NCBI RefSeq assembly: GCF_011386835.1
Contig: NC_088791.1
Coordinates: 124,162,943 to 124,226,942, forward strand
From: Chrysemys picta bellii
Taxonomy: Eukaryota > Chordata > Testudines > Emydidae
Direction of reading: 5' to 3'
DNA length: 64,000 nucleotides
In this document: one piece after another, positions 50,400-61,025 of the stretch
Numbering within the stretch: the stretch's first letter is position 1
Layout: each line of letters opens with the position of its first letter
The notes under the pieces: generated by a model
What the model saw: the letters and a program-made list of their open reading frames with translations, nothing else
Told to the model about the DNA's origin: nothing
The model's database searches: none
Made by a program: the position numbers and the translations under genes

Positions 50400-51670
50400 A
50401 GTGGATAGGATCTAGATGATTTCTAACACAGAGTGAGGAGCTTCTGGTGCCTCCCTAGTGATTTATAGAGACAGTTGCTGTCTGATTCTTGCATTCTGTC
50501 AGGATATCTGGCATGAAGATGCGAGATATGAAGTGTTGAAGACCCTAGCCCACAGTCCTGAATTCAAGAAAGCTGATGCCTCATCAGGCTTTCCATGTGA
50601 ACCAGAGGCCCTAGCATGATTGGTTTCCCATATGTGCATCCCATACCCTGAGACTAGCCTCTATCATAATCCTTAGTACACTAGAATATGACATTATTTT
50701 GCCTTTGGAGGTTATTCATGATGAGTCACTAGCGGAGAGATCTTTGGACACCAAAGGGCTGAGGAATATGATAATGGGAGAACTCCTTCTGGTCATCCCA
50801 GACCAATAGCAGGAACACCTGTCGAGGTCTGTTATGGCGCAGTGCCAGTTGGATTGTGTCCACCAATGCAACCATTAACCCCAGGAGAGGAAGGGCTTCT
50901 GATTGAGAGATCCTGGCTCAGCAAACAATCTCAGATAACTCTGTGATGTCTCTTCTCCCCGATTCTAGTAATAAGCCCATGCTTCTGCTCATAAAAAACC
51001 TGTGACACAGATGAATGAGGTTTGGAGTGTACACCAAGGAGTTCTTTTCTCAGTTTACAACAATGCTATGGATTTGTAGTACACAGAAGTCTTGATGGAG
51101 ATAAAGGACACAGGACACAGCAGGCCATCCACCTCATGAAATATTTGTATCCCCTCTTCCTGTTGGGTGGCCCAGATCCAGATGGGAGTGAAGAAATTAT
51201 CAGTGAACTGGATGAATAGGAATGTGGAGAGATGCCTCCTTTAAGTTCACAGAGCATAGAAAGTCATTCAGTGAAACTTCCTGAATGATGAGGGCAGGAA
51301 TCTCCATTCAGAACCTGGTAGTCCTCACTGAGGGGACACAGGGGTGAAGGTGTAGGTGGAGAGATATAAAGGATAGTTCAAACTCCCTTGGTCCTCTTAG
51401 ACATTATGAAAAACTGTGGGAAAACTCCTAGCGACAGGCTGAATTGCCCTGAAGATGAGTAGATTGCAAATTGTTTTAGAAGATCCTGTCTCTTGTCTGC
51501 CCTCCAAGGTATAGAGAAAAATATATGTAGCAGGGAAAGAGAATTCTATCAGATTCCCTCTTCATAATGTCTAGCCATTAGAGGGTGACATATAGTCATA
51601 CTGTGTTAGTATGAATTACAGAAGAACCTAATCTAGGTTGCTTCTGAAAGGTAGTATAGCACATGGATGA
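50400..51670. other. Intron interior, no feature seen
   Basis: Unique-looking sequence with no exon-like splice-bounded frame. Frames of about 63-65 codons near 51.0-51.26 kb on both strands show no domain. Confidence 0.4.
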
Positions 51671-51674
51671 GACC

Positions 51675-51770
51675 TAATTCTATTATAGTGGAGGCCAGGA
51701 GTCTATTCCCAGCTCTGCATGAAGTGACCTTGTGCAAGCTCTCAGTTATCTGTGAAATGGGTTAATGAAA
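51675..51770 (+). repeat. MIR SINE fragment
   Basis: Forward MIR: ggaggccaggagtctattcc, agctctgcatgaagtgacct, tgtgcaagctc, ctgtgaaatggg. Confidence 0.65.
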
Positions 51771-52711
51771 TTACTCCAGGTAGCAGTATAAAGCCTTGGT
51801 TCACAATAAGGGCTGTGAAGGAAACAGAAATATTAACAGTAGTCAATGGAAGAGCTGGGACTAGAAATGGTGGTCTCTGGGCTTGCAGTTTAGTGCACCT
51901 TTCTCTAAACTACAGGGCACGGTGGGAAGATCGGTCCCCCCTTCCTTCCCTTAAATCACTTGAAAGTTGGAGCTTTTCCTGTCTTCACAAGATTGCCTGC
52001 AGCAGGCGTCAAAATCACAATAATAAATTTGTGAGAATTGGAAACACTGTGTACTTTCTATAAGGACAGTTTGAAAAGTACCAGAAGAGACAATGGCACT
52101 GTAGGCCTTTTGGAAAAGTCATTAAGTTTGAAAATGCATTAGAATCCTATCAATGCCAATCAGAGGTTCCCTGTGTACCAGAAATTGGATCAGAAGCTGC
52201 TGCTGCCCTTTCAGATTTGATTTCAGTAGCTATTCAATTCTAATTGACAACTTTCCTAAGGATTCCATAGTCCAGCTACTGCATATATTTCACATCTTGG
52301 CCAATATACGTTAACAGAGGAGTTATTGAATGTTTCTGACCACTTATATGACCAGTTGGATTGTTAACCCCTTACCTCTGCCCACATACTACTAAATGTT
52401 AATGGGAGCTTGATATATTTAATAAGTATATTGGTAACCATACGTTTTTTTTATTCTGTTTTCTTTTACTCTAGTCAACAGTATGACCTTTTTTTGGCCA
52501 AAAGTATGGATTGTTTTTCAGCTTTGATGATCATGCTGGTCACTTCTGGATATCAGACGGTCCAACAGCAATTAGAGTACGTGTGCTCTAATTTTCGAAA
52601 GGACCTAAGGAAGCTATGCACATAATTCGTGCTTTCAATGGTCATGGGTGCCTAATTCCCTCTTTGAAATCCTTGCCCAAACCATTAACTGTGCCCTTAT
52701 GATGCTGGATG

Positions 52712-52923
52712 ATCTATACCAGTGGTTTTCAACCAGGGTCTACAGACTATGTCTAAGGAATCTGCGAAAGGTTGTCATTTCCATAGAACAGTGGTTTTCA
52801 ACCAGTCCAGGGACCTCTGGTGTCCCCAGACTATGTCTAAAATTTCCAAAGGTGTCCGCACCTCCATCTGAAATTTTTTAGGGGTCCTCAAATGAAAAAA
52901 GGCTGAAAACCACTGATCTATAC
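52712..52923. mobile_element. hAT-Charlie-like MITE with duplicated left end, 8-bp target duplication
   Basis: The element spans 52720-52915, with ends cagtggttttcaaccagggt and ggctgaaaaccactg. The target duplication is atctatac at 52712-52719 and 52916-52923. The left terminus and following wording (cagtggttttcaaccag ... cagactatgtctaa) occur again from 52790, so the left end is present twice in tandem inside one target duplication. Confidence 0.93.
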
Positions 52924-54512
52924 ACTAACTTATGCAAATCTAAACTGGTTTGTGGGTATTCAATTTACTATTATACAATAAATTACACCTATGGATTGCC
53001 TGCTAGATCATTTCATTTCAAACTTTTACTGCACTGCAAACCTGTAGAAACTCCAGTGGCAATAGGGGAGCAGATAGCCGCGGGATTCAATAATAGGATA
53101 CAAAGTATTTTACCTACATATAACTATTTACTACCATGTTAGATTGATAATGGCAAAGCCATTACCATCTGATGGCTGTTTGTTGCCCTATGTGAAATGA
53201 ATTGATGGCCTCAAACCTGTTCAAAGTGGACAGGTATCAAAATAGCATCAAAACCACTAACAACAATTGGAACAATTATCCTAGTTATCAAGGATTAAAT
53301 TAGCATAGAAACTGAACAGTCCTCTTGTCCTCTAGAAATGGTCCTTCCAGATCAGGACTCAGGTTCACAGGCAGTGCTGAACCTTTGAAGTGCTCAGCAC
53401 CTTTTAGGATTGGACTCATAATTGCCAGGGAACTGACAGGAAGCTTGTATTGCCAGTTCATATGCTATACCTCTTCTATGGATAAATAAAGAACCCCAAG
53501 TTCAAAGACTGGCAATCTGGCACTTTTCACCCGTATTAAATACACTTAAAATCTAGTGAGACCGATCAAAACTGAAAATACAGTCTGACCAACTGACTGG
53601 ATTTCTCCAAAGTAGCAGTACAGTTCAGTAATCCATACTCTTCGATGGCATTTGTTACGTGAAAAGGAATCTGGCAGAGATCCAGCCACCACGACCTTAT
53701 AGAATAACTCAGCAGGAAAAGCAACCAGATTGTTGATTCTGTTCCCATACCTTATTCTCCTATGAAAACCAAAAATGCAAGCTCCTTTTTATTTGCAAAA
53801 AGAACACCCTCATCAATGGTCATACGTATAATATGAACAAGACAGTTTATTAGATGCCTGAGCAATTGATTAGTATCAGAAGCAAAAGAATTATCTTGAT
53901 TGTTCTTCTTCCACTCTTTAGCTTATAACAACCCACAGAAACAAACCATGAGCTAATCTTGAGAGAAGATCATATTAAAGCTCACTAATCACAATAGTTC
54001 GCAACTTATCAATGCTAAGGAAATAAATGCATTTCTAGCAATAATATATACATTTCACTCAAAAGTACTGCAAAAAATTTAACTAAGCAAATATAGTAAT
54101 TCATTTAACACCACATATGAAAAAGAGCATCATTTTATATCATCATCCACTTATAAACTAAAGGCAGGTCTGACACATGAGATTTTATGTGAACCCTGGA
54201 TCCACACATACATACACAAATCACACGTAAGAAGTAGTTTGCAAAAGGTAAGTAAAGTTAATGGCAAAAGTTTCTTTCTATGCAGAAGAAATTGAACATG
54301 AAATCTGCAGGGTTAGGGGGAAAAGTTTACAAATGAGAAATGAAATTGTATGATGGAAGATAAGAACTTTAAAAAAGGTGACCTCATAAACATAGATGAA
54401 ATAAACTAAAAATAAAAAACAAAAACAAAAAAGCAAACAAAAAAAAAAATCCATACACACACATACAGACAAAAGTGAGAGCACAACAAAGGAAGTGGAA
54501 GAAAAGTGTTAC

Positions 54513-54602
54513 CCATAAGTAGCCGCCGTTTCACCCTCTTGTCCACATCAGCTACTGACGTGGCATTGTACTCAGAACTCTCAATTGCAGCCTCATCCTT
54601 CT
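54513..54602 (-). CDS. SCUBE1: SCUBE1 linker exon between EGF repeats (N-glycosylation sequon and dibasic site)
   Basis: Coding exon of 90 bp, too short for ordinary ORF calling. It joins the upstream exon as T-C-I-E-K-D-E-A-A-I and the downstream exon as R-L-L-M-E-T-C-A-V. The 30 residues contain no cysteine. They carry an N-A-T sequon in S-E-Y-N-A-T-S and a basic run K-R-V-K-R-R that includes R-V-K-R, a furin-type R-x-K/R-R consensus. The acceptor is gtgttttag|AG after a pyrimidine-rich tract, and the donor is G|gtaaca. Phase is 1 at both ends, so the exon can be included or skipped without changing frame. From memory, human SCUBE2 has a similar insert ending [10 protein letters not shown], while the standard human SCUBE1 protein runs straight from T-C-I-E to T-C-A-V. 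Good splice sites and an open frame argue for a working exon. Whether it is alternative is inference. Confidence 0.88.
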
Positions 54603-56307
54603 CTAAAACACAAGTAAGGGACAAACATGGAGCAGTTGGTTAATCAAAAGCCCAATTTTCCGCTGCCTAAGACAGTTTCTTGGCATGGCACAACCAAAGC
54701 CAAGAAGCAAGCCATGAAAGCACTAAATCCCCGTTAGAGAGTTAATTCCACTTGAAACCCCAGAAAAAAATTAAAGGGTGCTTGGGGCAGAAGGGGGAAG
54801 GAAGAAGAGGAGGAGGAATGATAAATGACAAAGTAATTAACCAGAAGACACACACAAAGCTTGTTTCCTACTAGAGAATGAGACAGCAAACAGGACTGCC
54901 CCAGACAGATGTTAGTAATGGAAATTTAAATACAAGGGTTCTAGTTAAACAAACTATTAAAGACAAACTGTAAAGTGATTCAGGCTGATGGTGGGATCAG
55001 GATCTGAAAATGGCAGGCCGAGGACAAAGATGAGACAGACAGACAGAGCTAAAAGAATCCGGTGATGGAAGGGCATGGGTGCACCATAGTCGTGTACACA
55101 TTGACAGAGTGTTTAAAAACCAAACAATGCATGCACATTTTAAAAAAAGGAAAAACCAAAAACCAAAAAACGAACAACAAACCAAACAAACACAAAAAAG
55201 ATCAATTTGGGCAGTGCTGGTTGCCTGCTTGTCTATGAAACACTACGAGCTAAACATTCAATGCTAGAAAAGATGTTGCAAGAACAGGGTTTAGTAATTT
55301 TATAAGCATGCAGTAAGCAAGATGATGTCAGCAAAGGTCATTTTACAGATATTTTCTGATATCCTATATGTAAGAGTTTAAATTCAGCATAACAAGGACT
55401 TTAGCTGAGTTATGCTTCATTAGAAATACATAGAAACAATCATTCACAAGGGAGGGAAGAGATGAGCAGTAAGTGAAATAAAAATAAAGGTTTCTCATAC
55501 AGGAAAGCAATGGAGAAAGCAGCAGCTGGGTAAATAAAATGATTTATGCAGGGTGGGCGAGTTGCTTTATTTAAAAAGCCAAAACAAAATGCAAGTGGGG
55601 ACTTTCACATGCAGCAAACATTAAAAAAAAAAAAAGTCAGGCAAACAAAGACAAAATGTGTTAGACAAAGGGTCAAAAAGTATTTATCTGGCATTGCAGA
55701 AGTTTGCATTCTTGCAGTGATGCCCAGAATATATACACCACTGAAGACAGCAAACAGTGGAATAATGGAAATGAGAAGGAGGAGGAGAAGGCGGCGGCTG
55801 GCAGGTTTTATCTGTGGCAACACTACATGGTTGAGTTGTAACGAGAAGTTTTTAAACAAGTTCTAGATGGGATCAGGCTGCAATAGAGGCTTTTGTTTGA
55901 GATATTGTGGGTTTTTTATTGTTCTGTAAATAATTAATGAACGTCAGTTATCAGACAAGACAGGCAATCAGGAACCATCACCAGAAAGCAGGAATAAAAA
56001 TATAAAAAAATAAACAAAAATAAAAAAGTGTTCTAAAAGAAAGAACTACTCGGAGGGAGGAAAATCAACACAAGCAGTAATATGTGACTTACATCACAGG
56101 ACCAAAGAATGTAACATGGAGTTGTTTGTGTTGCATTACAAAAATGAAAAATAATAGTAATAAAAAAAAGCCATGAGTGCAGTGTATACATCCTTTTGAA
56201 CATGATGGACAAAATTAAACATCAACCTGAGGATATTAATGAACAGTGAACTCTTGGCAAATGGGAGCATCAAAATTTATTTTATGTTCCTCAATAAAAC
56301 CTGGTAT

Positions 56308-56385
56308 TAGGGCCCTCAATCCTGCAAGCCCTCCCCACATAGAACTCCCATAGACTTCAATAGGGGTTCCTTATGCAGTGGGACT
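56308..56385. repeat. Short palindromic repeat
   Basis: ctcaatcctgcaagccctcc, tagacttcaataggggttcc, agtgggactgcag; weakly inverted ends. Confidence 0.45.
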
Positions 56386-56637
56386 GCAGCACTCAGACCA
56401 ATATGTTAACAGAAAGTACTGATAGAGAGAGCTGAACAGTCCAGGAATAGGGAGTGTATACAGCAACACATGGTAACTGTTGTACCTTGATTACTTTTCC
56501 TTTTGTGAACGCTACAGCCCTGATCCTGTCATGAGATCTGTGCAATCGGACCCGTTTCCCTATGCTGAGCCCCATCTGAGGTCAATTCCATGCGCTGGCA
56601 TAAGGGTTTGCCTATACAGATCTCGCTGCCTATGGGC

Positions 56638-56705
56638 CTGGTCTCAAGCCCACTGAAGTAATCTGAAAGATTTCCATTGACTTCAGTGGGTTGGGGATCA
56701 GGGCC
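56638..56705. repeat. Short palindromic repeat
   Basis: ggtctcaagcccactgaagt inverted against ttgacttcagtgggttgggg and atcagggcc. Confidence 0.6.
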
Positions 56706-57175
56706 TGTACGTTTTCAAATATGGAGAAGGGAGAGAGAAGATTAAGAACTTCCATCTAATTCTGAAAGTATTTAAGCTTATTTCCTACTTTTTGTATTAC
56801 TTTATAAATTTTTGAAACAAACTAATCAATAACAATGTGAAGATGATGCAAACCATTATGGATTTTTAGGTTCTAATTTTGAGAGTAAGAGTATAAAAAA
56901 GGAACATAACCCCTGATTAAGTTATTGCAAAAAGTTCCTTTTTGTACAAAAACGGATAATATTATGCAAACAATGTACTCCGTAATAATAAATATTTGCA
57001 TGGCATCACCCAGGATGCTTCACTTCCTGCTAGGCCATTTTCCCATTGACAGTTACACTGGATGCTTATTCACGATGAGTACTATTATTTTGCTATAAAA
57101 CAAAAACAAAAAACCAGGAAAGAAAGCATAGCATGGATATTAAATTATCTCCAAATAGAATTTAAAAAATATTAG

Positions 57176-57245
57176 GATCAAATCCTACTCACCTTACTGA
57201 TGTGAGTAGTCCCACTGAAATCAATGGACTGCTCATATGAGTAAA
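57176..57245. repeat. Palindromic repeat (gtgagtagtccc type)
   Basis: aaatcctactcaccttactg, tgtgagtagtcccactgaaa, tcaatggactgctcatatga. Related to 24985 and 34333. Confidence 0.55.
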
Positions 57246-57559
57246 AAGGGGAAGAGTTGATCTTTGATCCATAGTTACCTTTTGTGCTTTTCAATTTTAA
57301 AAGTTATTAAATTCGATTTATAAAAACAGAATTAAAATGACAAAGCAATGACAATGGGATATTTCACAGACAAATATTTACATAAAACAATCATAACTGT
57401 ATCCTTCTAATCTCTTTGCAAAGTTTGACCCTAACTGCTATGACCAAAACCTACCATTGCACACACCTCTCAACAATAGTTTTAATCTCCTAGCATTCAC
57501 ACACACCGACTCATTCTATCATATTACCAGTAAAAAGTGTGCTTTAGAGAGGTACTTAC

Positions 57560-57676
57560 CAATGCATGTTCGGCCATCTGAGTGCAGGGCATACTTCTGA
57601 TGACAACCACACACAGGACCAGTATCTGTGTCATCACAGGTGTGTTGGCAGCCTCCATTTCCATAGTTACAGGTTA
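57560..57676 (-). CDS. SCUBE1: SCUBE1 internal exon: EGF-like repeat (about EGF 5 of 9)
   Basis: Internal coding exon of 117 bp. With the G carried over from the previous exon it starts [10 protein letters not shown] and ends S-D-G-R-T-C-I. Six cysteines have EGF spacing, giving three disulfides. There is no D-x-D-E calcium motif at the start, as expected for the atypical EGF repeats in the middle of SCUBE proteins. SCUBE proteins are secreted or membrane-tethered glycoproteins that act in growth-factor and Hedgehog/BMP signalling and in endothelial and platelet adhesion. The donor is strong (G|gtaagt). The acceptor is ...ataactag|TA and its upstream tract is AT-rich with few pyrimidines, so it looks weak. 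The exon is phase 1 at both ends. Residues [13 protein letters not shown] match my memory of SCUBE1 better than SCUBE2 or SCUBE3. The exon family is near certain; the paralogue call is probable. Confidence 0.93.
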
Positions 57677-59319
57677 CTAGTTATGCCCAAAATATATGTG
57701 TATATATGAATACATAAATAAAATTACAATGAAACCAATTCGTTTTTGAGGGCCTTTTCAGAATACAGAAGATCAGTTATAAAGCAAGACATTAGACAAC
57801 ATAACATTTTTATTTATGGGTATTTCCATTCTCTGTTCTCTGTCCCCTTTTTTCCTAACTAACCCCTCCCTTATCCATGTAATTAAAAAACTCCAGAATG
57901 TTGCACTTTTTTAATTCATTCTGTTTGGATTAGTTGTTTTAGCATGAATGACCAGCCAATTTCATCTCCTCCTAAAACGCCATGGTTCATATCCATGATG
58001 TATATGGCATGAAGAAATGAGCAGTCTACTAATACAGACATATTTTCCAGTCTATAGACGGCATTTTTCTTCTCCTGCTGGGCTTCACTCCATAATTGGA
58101 GGAAGCAGTGATCCAGACCGCAAGAGCAAAAATACATCAGTCTTGAAATCTATTCTTTCAAAAACTCTAATCCTCCCAGAATAGAAGAATGTTTAAAAAT
58201 AAGATAGGAGACCCTTTTTCTTTTTTTAAAAGCCTTTTTCTGGGACTACAGTATATTGGCTTCAACTAGGAAGAAATCCATGGAGATTTCACTATCACTT
58301 AAGTATATATTTACTAAAATTACTTGTAACAACAAAGAAATTTTTGGAGACAAAATTCTCAAAGTGGGCAAAATTTAGCAATTTTAAAGAATTTCTAATA
58401 AAGCAGATTTTGTCACAGGAGGGAATTTCATTTTTAACTCATAGGACGCTGGCATTTCCCAAATACTAATCAGGTTTACAATGGGCCTGATTCTCCTCCT
58501 GTTTTACACTATGTGTAGTCACACACCTGTGCAAAGTGCACACAAAATGAAACAACTGTGATCTGACAGAGTTTTCAAAACACTTTCCTTTCATTATACA
58601 CAGGTCCAAATGTCTATACCAGGGTCAAGATGGAGAAGGCCCTTTGTGCATGCATATATTGGACTATATTTTTTTAAAAAGGATTGGGAAATCAAATGTC
58701 TAATTATTAACTTATATCATATGAATTATTTCAGAGGGTTTTGGCATGTCTAAATATTATGGCAGTTTAAATACTGAATCCTATTATCAAAGGGAGCTTT
58801 TTGGCACAAATATTTATTTCTAAGCCATCCTAGACTTGCTCTAGAACCATAGCATTCTCTGCCATGTTACATTTAAATATCACTAGGATTTCCCTTGCTA
58901 GACAGAGAATTTATAAAGTATCCAACCCGATAAGTTCCACAATTAGGTAAAGCCAAGATTTTTTTTTAAAAGGAACTTTAAAGCGAGGCTCTCAAATCCA
59001 TACTAAAACACCTCTCATTTTCAAAAGCGTGGAGCGTTCTACAGGTCCCATTCAATGATCTCACTTTACTAGCCTCTAAAAAAATGGAATATATCTGAAT
59101 TTTCTGGTGTGTAATCACCTGCAAGCAGGAAGAAAAACTTCACTGTGTTTAATTATCAGAGGGCTAAAACTAGAGATGGGCTTAAGCTGCCCAGATTTAA
59201 GACACGTACCTCTGATCTCAACGGAAGCTCAACATTTTTGAAAATCAGGCAGGTGTCTCAATACGTGAAGCCTAACTTCAGGCTATTTTTGAAATCTTGC
59301 TAGAAGACTCACAAAAAGA

Positions 59320-59408
59320 GGGCCTGATTCTCTTCACGTTCACCAGTTTTACATTGACTTCAGTGGAGTTACTCCTGATACACACTGATGTGAGAAGAGA
59401 ATCAAATC
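59320..59408. repeat. Palindromic MITE
   Basis: gggcctgattctcttcacgt inverted against gtgagaagagaatcaaatcc. The centre is ttgacttcagtggagttact. Confidence 0.7.
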
Positions 59409-59470
59409 CAGAATGAGAGAGATGCCTGGAATGGAGTCTTCCAATATGCACAATAAAATGCATAACTGTG

Positions 59471-59571
59471 GAACTTGATTCTCATTCACTTACAGTTTTA
59501 CACCAGTGCAACTCCCTTCACTTTCATAGAGTTACTCCTGACCTACACTGGTGTAAGGAGAACAGAATCCA
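59471..59571. repeat. Palindromic MITE, second copy
   Basis: aacttgattctcattcactt, ttttacaccagtgcaactcc inverted against tacactggtgtaaggagaac and agaatcc. It lies 63 bp from the previous copy. Confidence 0.7.
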
Positions 59572-60771
59572 TTTCCTAATCCTTATGATCTTCCTTTTTC
59601 ATCTACCCAGTATCTGTCTTCTGTCTTCTGTCCTTATTTGCCTCTGTTCTCTTTTATTCATTTTTCCTTCTCATTTTTTTGCTTTGTAATTGCTCTTGAT
59701 TGTTCTCATTTGGTGGATCTCACTCTCTGAGCCACACTGTGTTTGAAGTAGGGTCATCAACTGGTTGCTCCATAGGCCAGATAACATAGTCTCTTGCAAT
59801 TTAGCTGAGAGCTATGGGAACAGAAGAGATACACCTAGACTAGCAGGCTGCTATCTAAGCCACCTGCCTTGTAAATATGAGCTGCTCCTTTGGCCAGCTG
59901 TGCTAGGGCCTGCTATGGGATAGGGAAACCACCTGCTGCTTTTACCCAGAACCACAGGAGCACATTGCTTGGAGGAAGCAGATCCAAGGTAATGCAACTT
60001 CCTCCATCCTATACTGCTCTCCTTCTCCACCCGGCTTGCCTCTTGGGCTACTTGGGGTCTCTCACAATGGGCCCGCCTTATGCTGGGCAGCAGTGCTATA
60101 GGGAATTCATTTTATATCGTCAGACTATAACTACTGTTTATGCCAGATGTTCTAATACATTGCTAACATTTTGGCCAGATTTTTTTTTTATTAAGCACTT
60201 TTATTAAGTATATTTAGCCTCACAGGGTCTTTTTAAAACAACTTGACTGGAATACTTATTTGTGGCATACATTACTATTTGTCCTTGTGGAAAACCTCCC
60301 CCACTAGAGGAGTGAAAATATCTTAACATAGTTGCTCATATCACTGTAATGTAAGGGACTTTTTCTTCTGACATGTTTCTACAAAAAACTACTCTAGCAT
60401 GATGCAGTTTAAAGTAATTCAAGTAGGATTAAATGCCAATTTCCCTGCTCCTCTGCACAGTGATGTCTCCATTCGCCGCACAATATCGCATTCTGCGAAA
60501 TCATAAAAATGGTCACACTGATACTCGCATTAAGTGGGTGGCACAAAATAAAAGCTGGGGTGAGATTTTCAAAAGAGCTGCCTCAACCTTGGCCTAATCG
60601 TCCTTCCACTTGAGTCAACAGGAGTTTTATCATTGTCCCCATGTGGGAGCAGAGTTAGGCCAGCACTGAGCACTTTTGAAAATTCAACACTAGTATTTTT
60701 TTTTAAAGAATTATTATTAAACCAACTCCAGGCAAAATAAGATCTAGCTCTGGAACAATTTACTGGGTTGT

Positions 60772-60860
60772 GGACACTCAGCCAAACTCTACTGTGAATT
60801 ATACCAGTGTAAATCCACGGTAACATATTTGAGGTCAGTGGAGTTATTCCAGATTTATTC
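60772..60860. repeat. Palindromic MITE, diverged
   Basis: gaattataccagtgtaaatc, gaggtcagtggagttattcc, ttattccagtgcaattt. Same family as 59.3-59.6 kb. Confidence 0.5.
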
Positions 60861-60889
60861 CAGTGCAATTTAAAAGGTAAGAAAGATGG

Positions 60890-61025
60890 TTTAGAAGGTA
60901 AACCCTTGGGAAGTCACTAAATTTACCACATGCCTCAGTTTCCCAACTGTGAAATGGAAATAATACTTCTGTACCTCACAGGGTTATTGGGAAGATAAAA
61001 ATCCATTAACAATTGCATGATGCTC
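60890..61025 (+). repeat. MIR SINE
   Basis: Forward MIR: cttgggaagtcactaaattt, tgcctcagtttcccaactgt, gaaatggaaataatacttct, acctcacagggttattggga. Confidence 0.8.

Larger units (their letters stand above)
35334..54512 (-). other. SCUBE1: SCUBE1 intron between the linker exon and the EGF 6 exon
   Basis: A 19,179-bp intron bounded by gtaaca and ccgcag. From 35.3 to 44.5 kb it is mostly AT-rich unique or very old sequence with a fold-back element, two MIR fragments, one palindromic MITE and simple repeats. From 44.7 to 52.9 kb it holds four hAT-type insertions with clear 8-bp target duplications plus one hAT-like MITE. No additional exon with EGF cysteine spacing was seen. Confidence 0.85.
54603..57559 (-). 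other. SCUBE1: SCUBE1 intron between the EGF 5 exon and the linker exon
   Basis: A 2,957-bp intron, the shortest complete one here, with G|gtaagt donor and ttttag acceptor. The sequence is A-rich on the plus strand (runs at 55140-55200 and 55621-55635). It contains two short palindromic repeats of the ccattgacttcagtggg type near 56.3 and 56.65 kb and part of one near 57.2 kb. No other gene is seen. Confidence 0.85.

Noticed and set aside
48750..50400. Possible CpG-island promoter
   Set aside because: The GC-rich region coincides with two hAT insertions bounded by target duplications, and there is no first exon beside it.
55546..55866. Basic 106-codon frame with an R-rich run
   Set aside because: The arginines come from a short aggagg/cggcgg simple repeat; no gene context.
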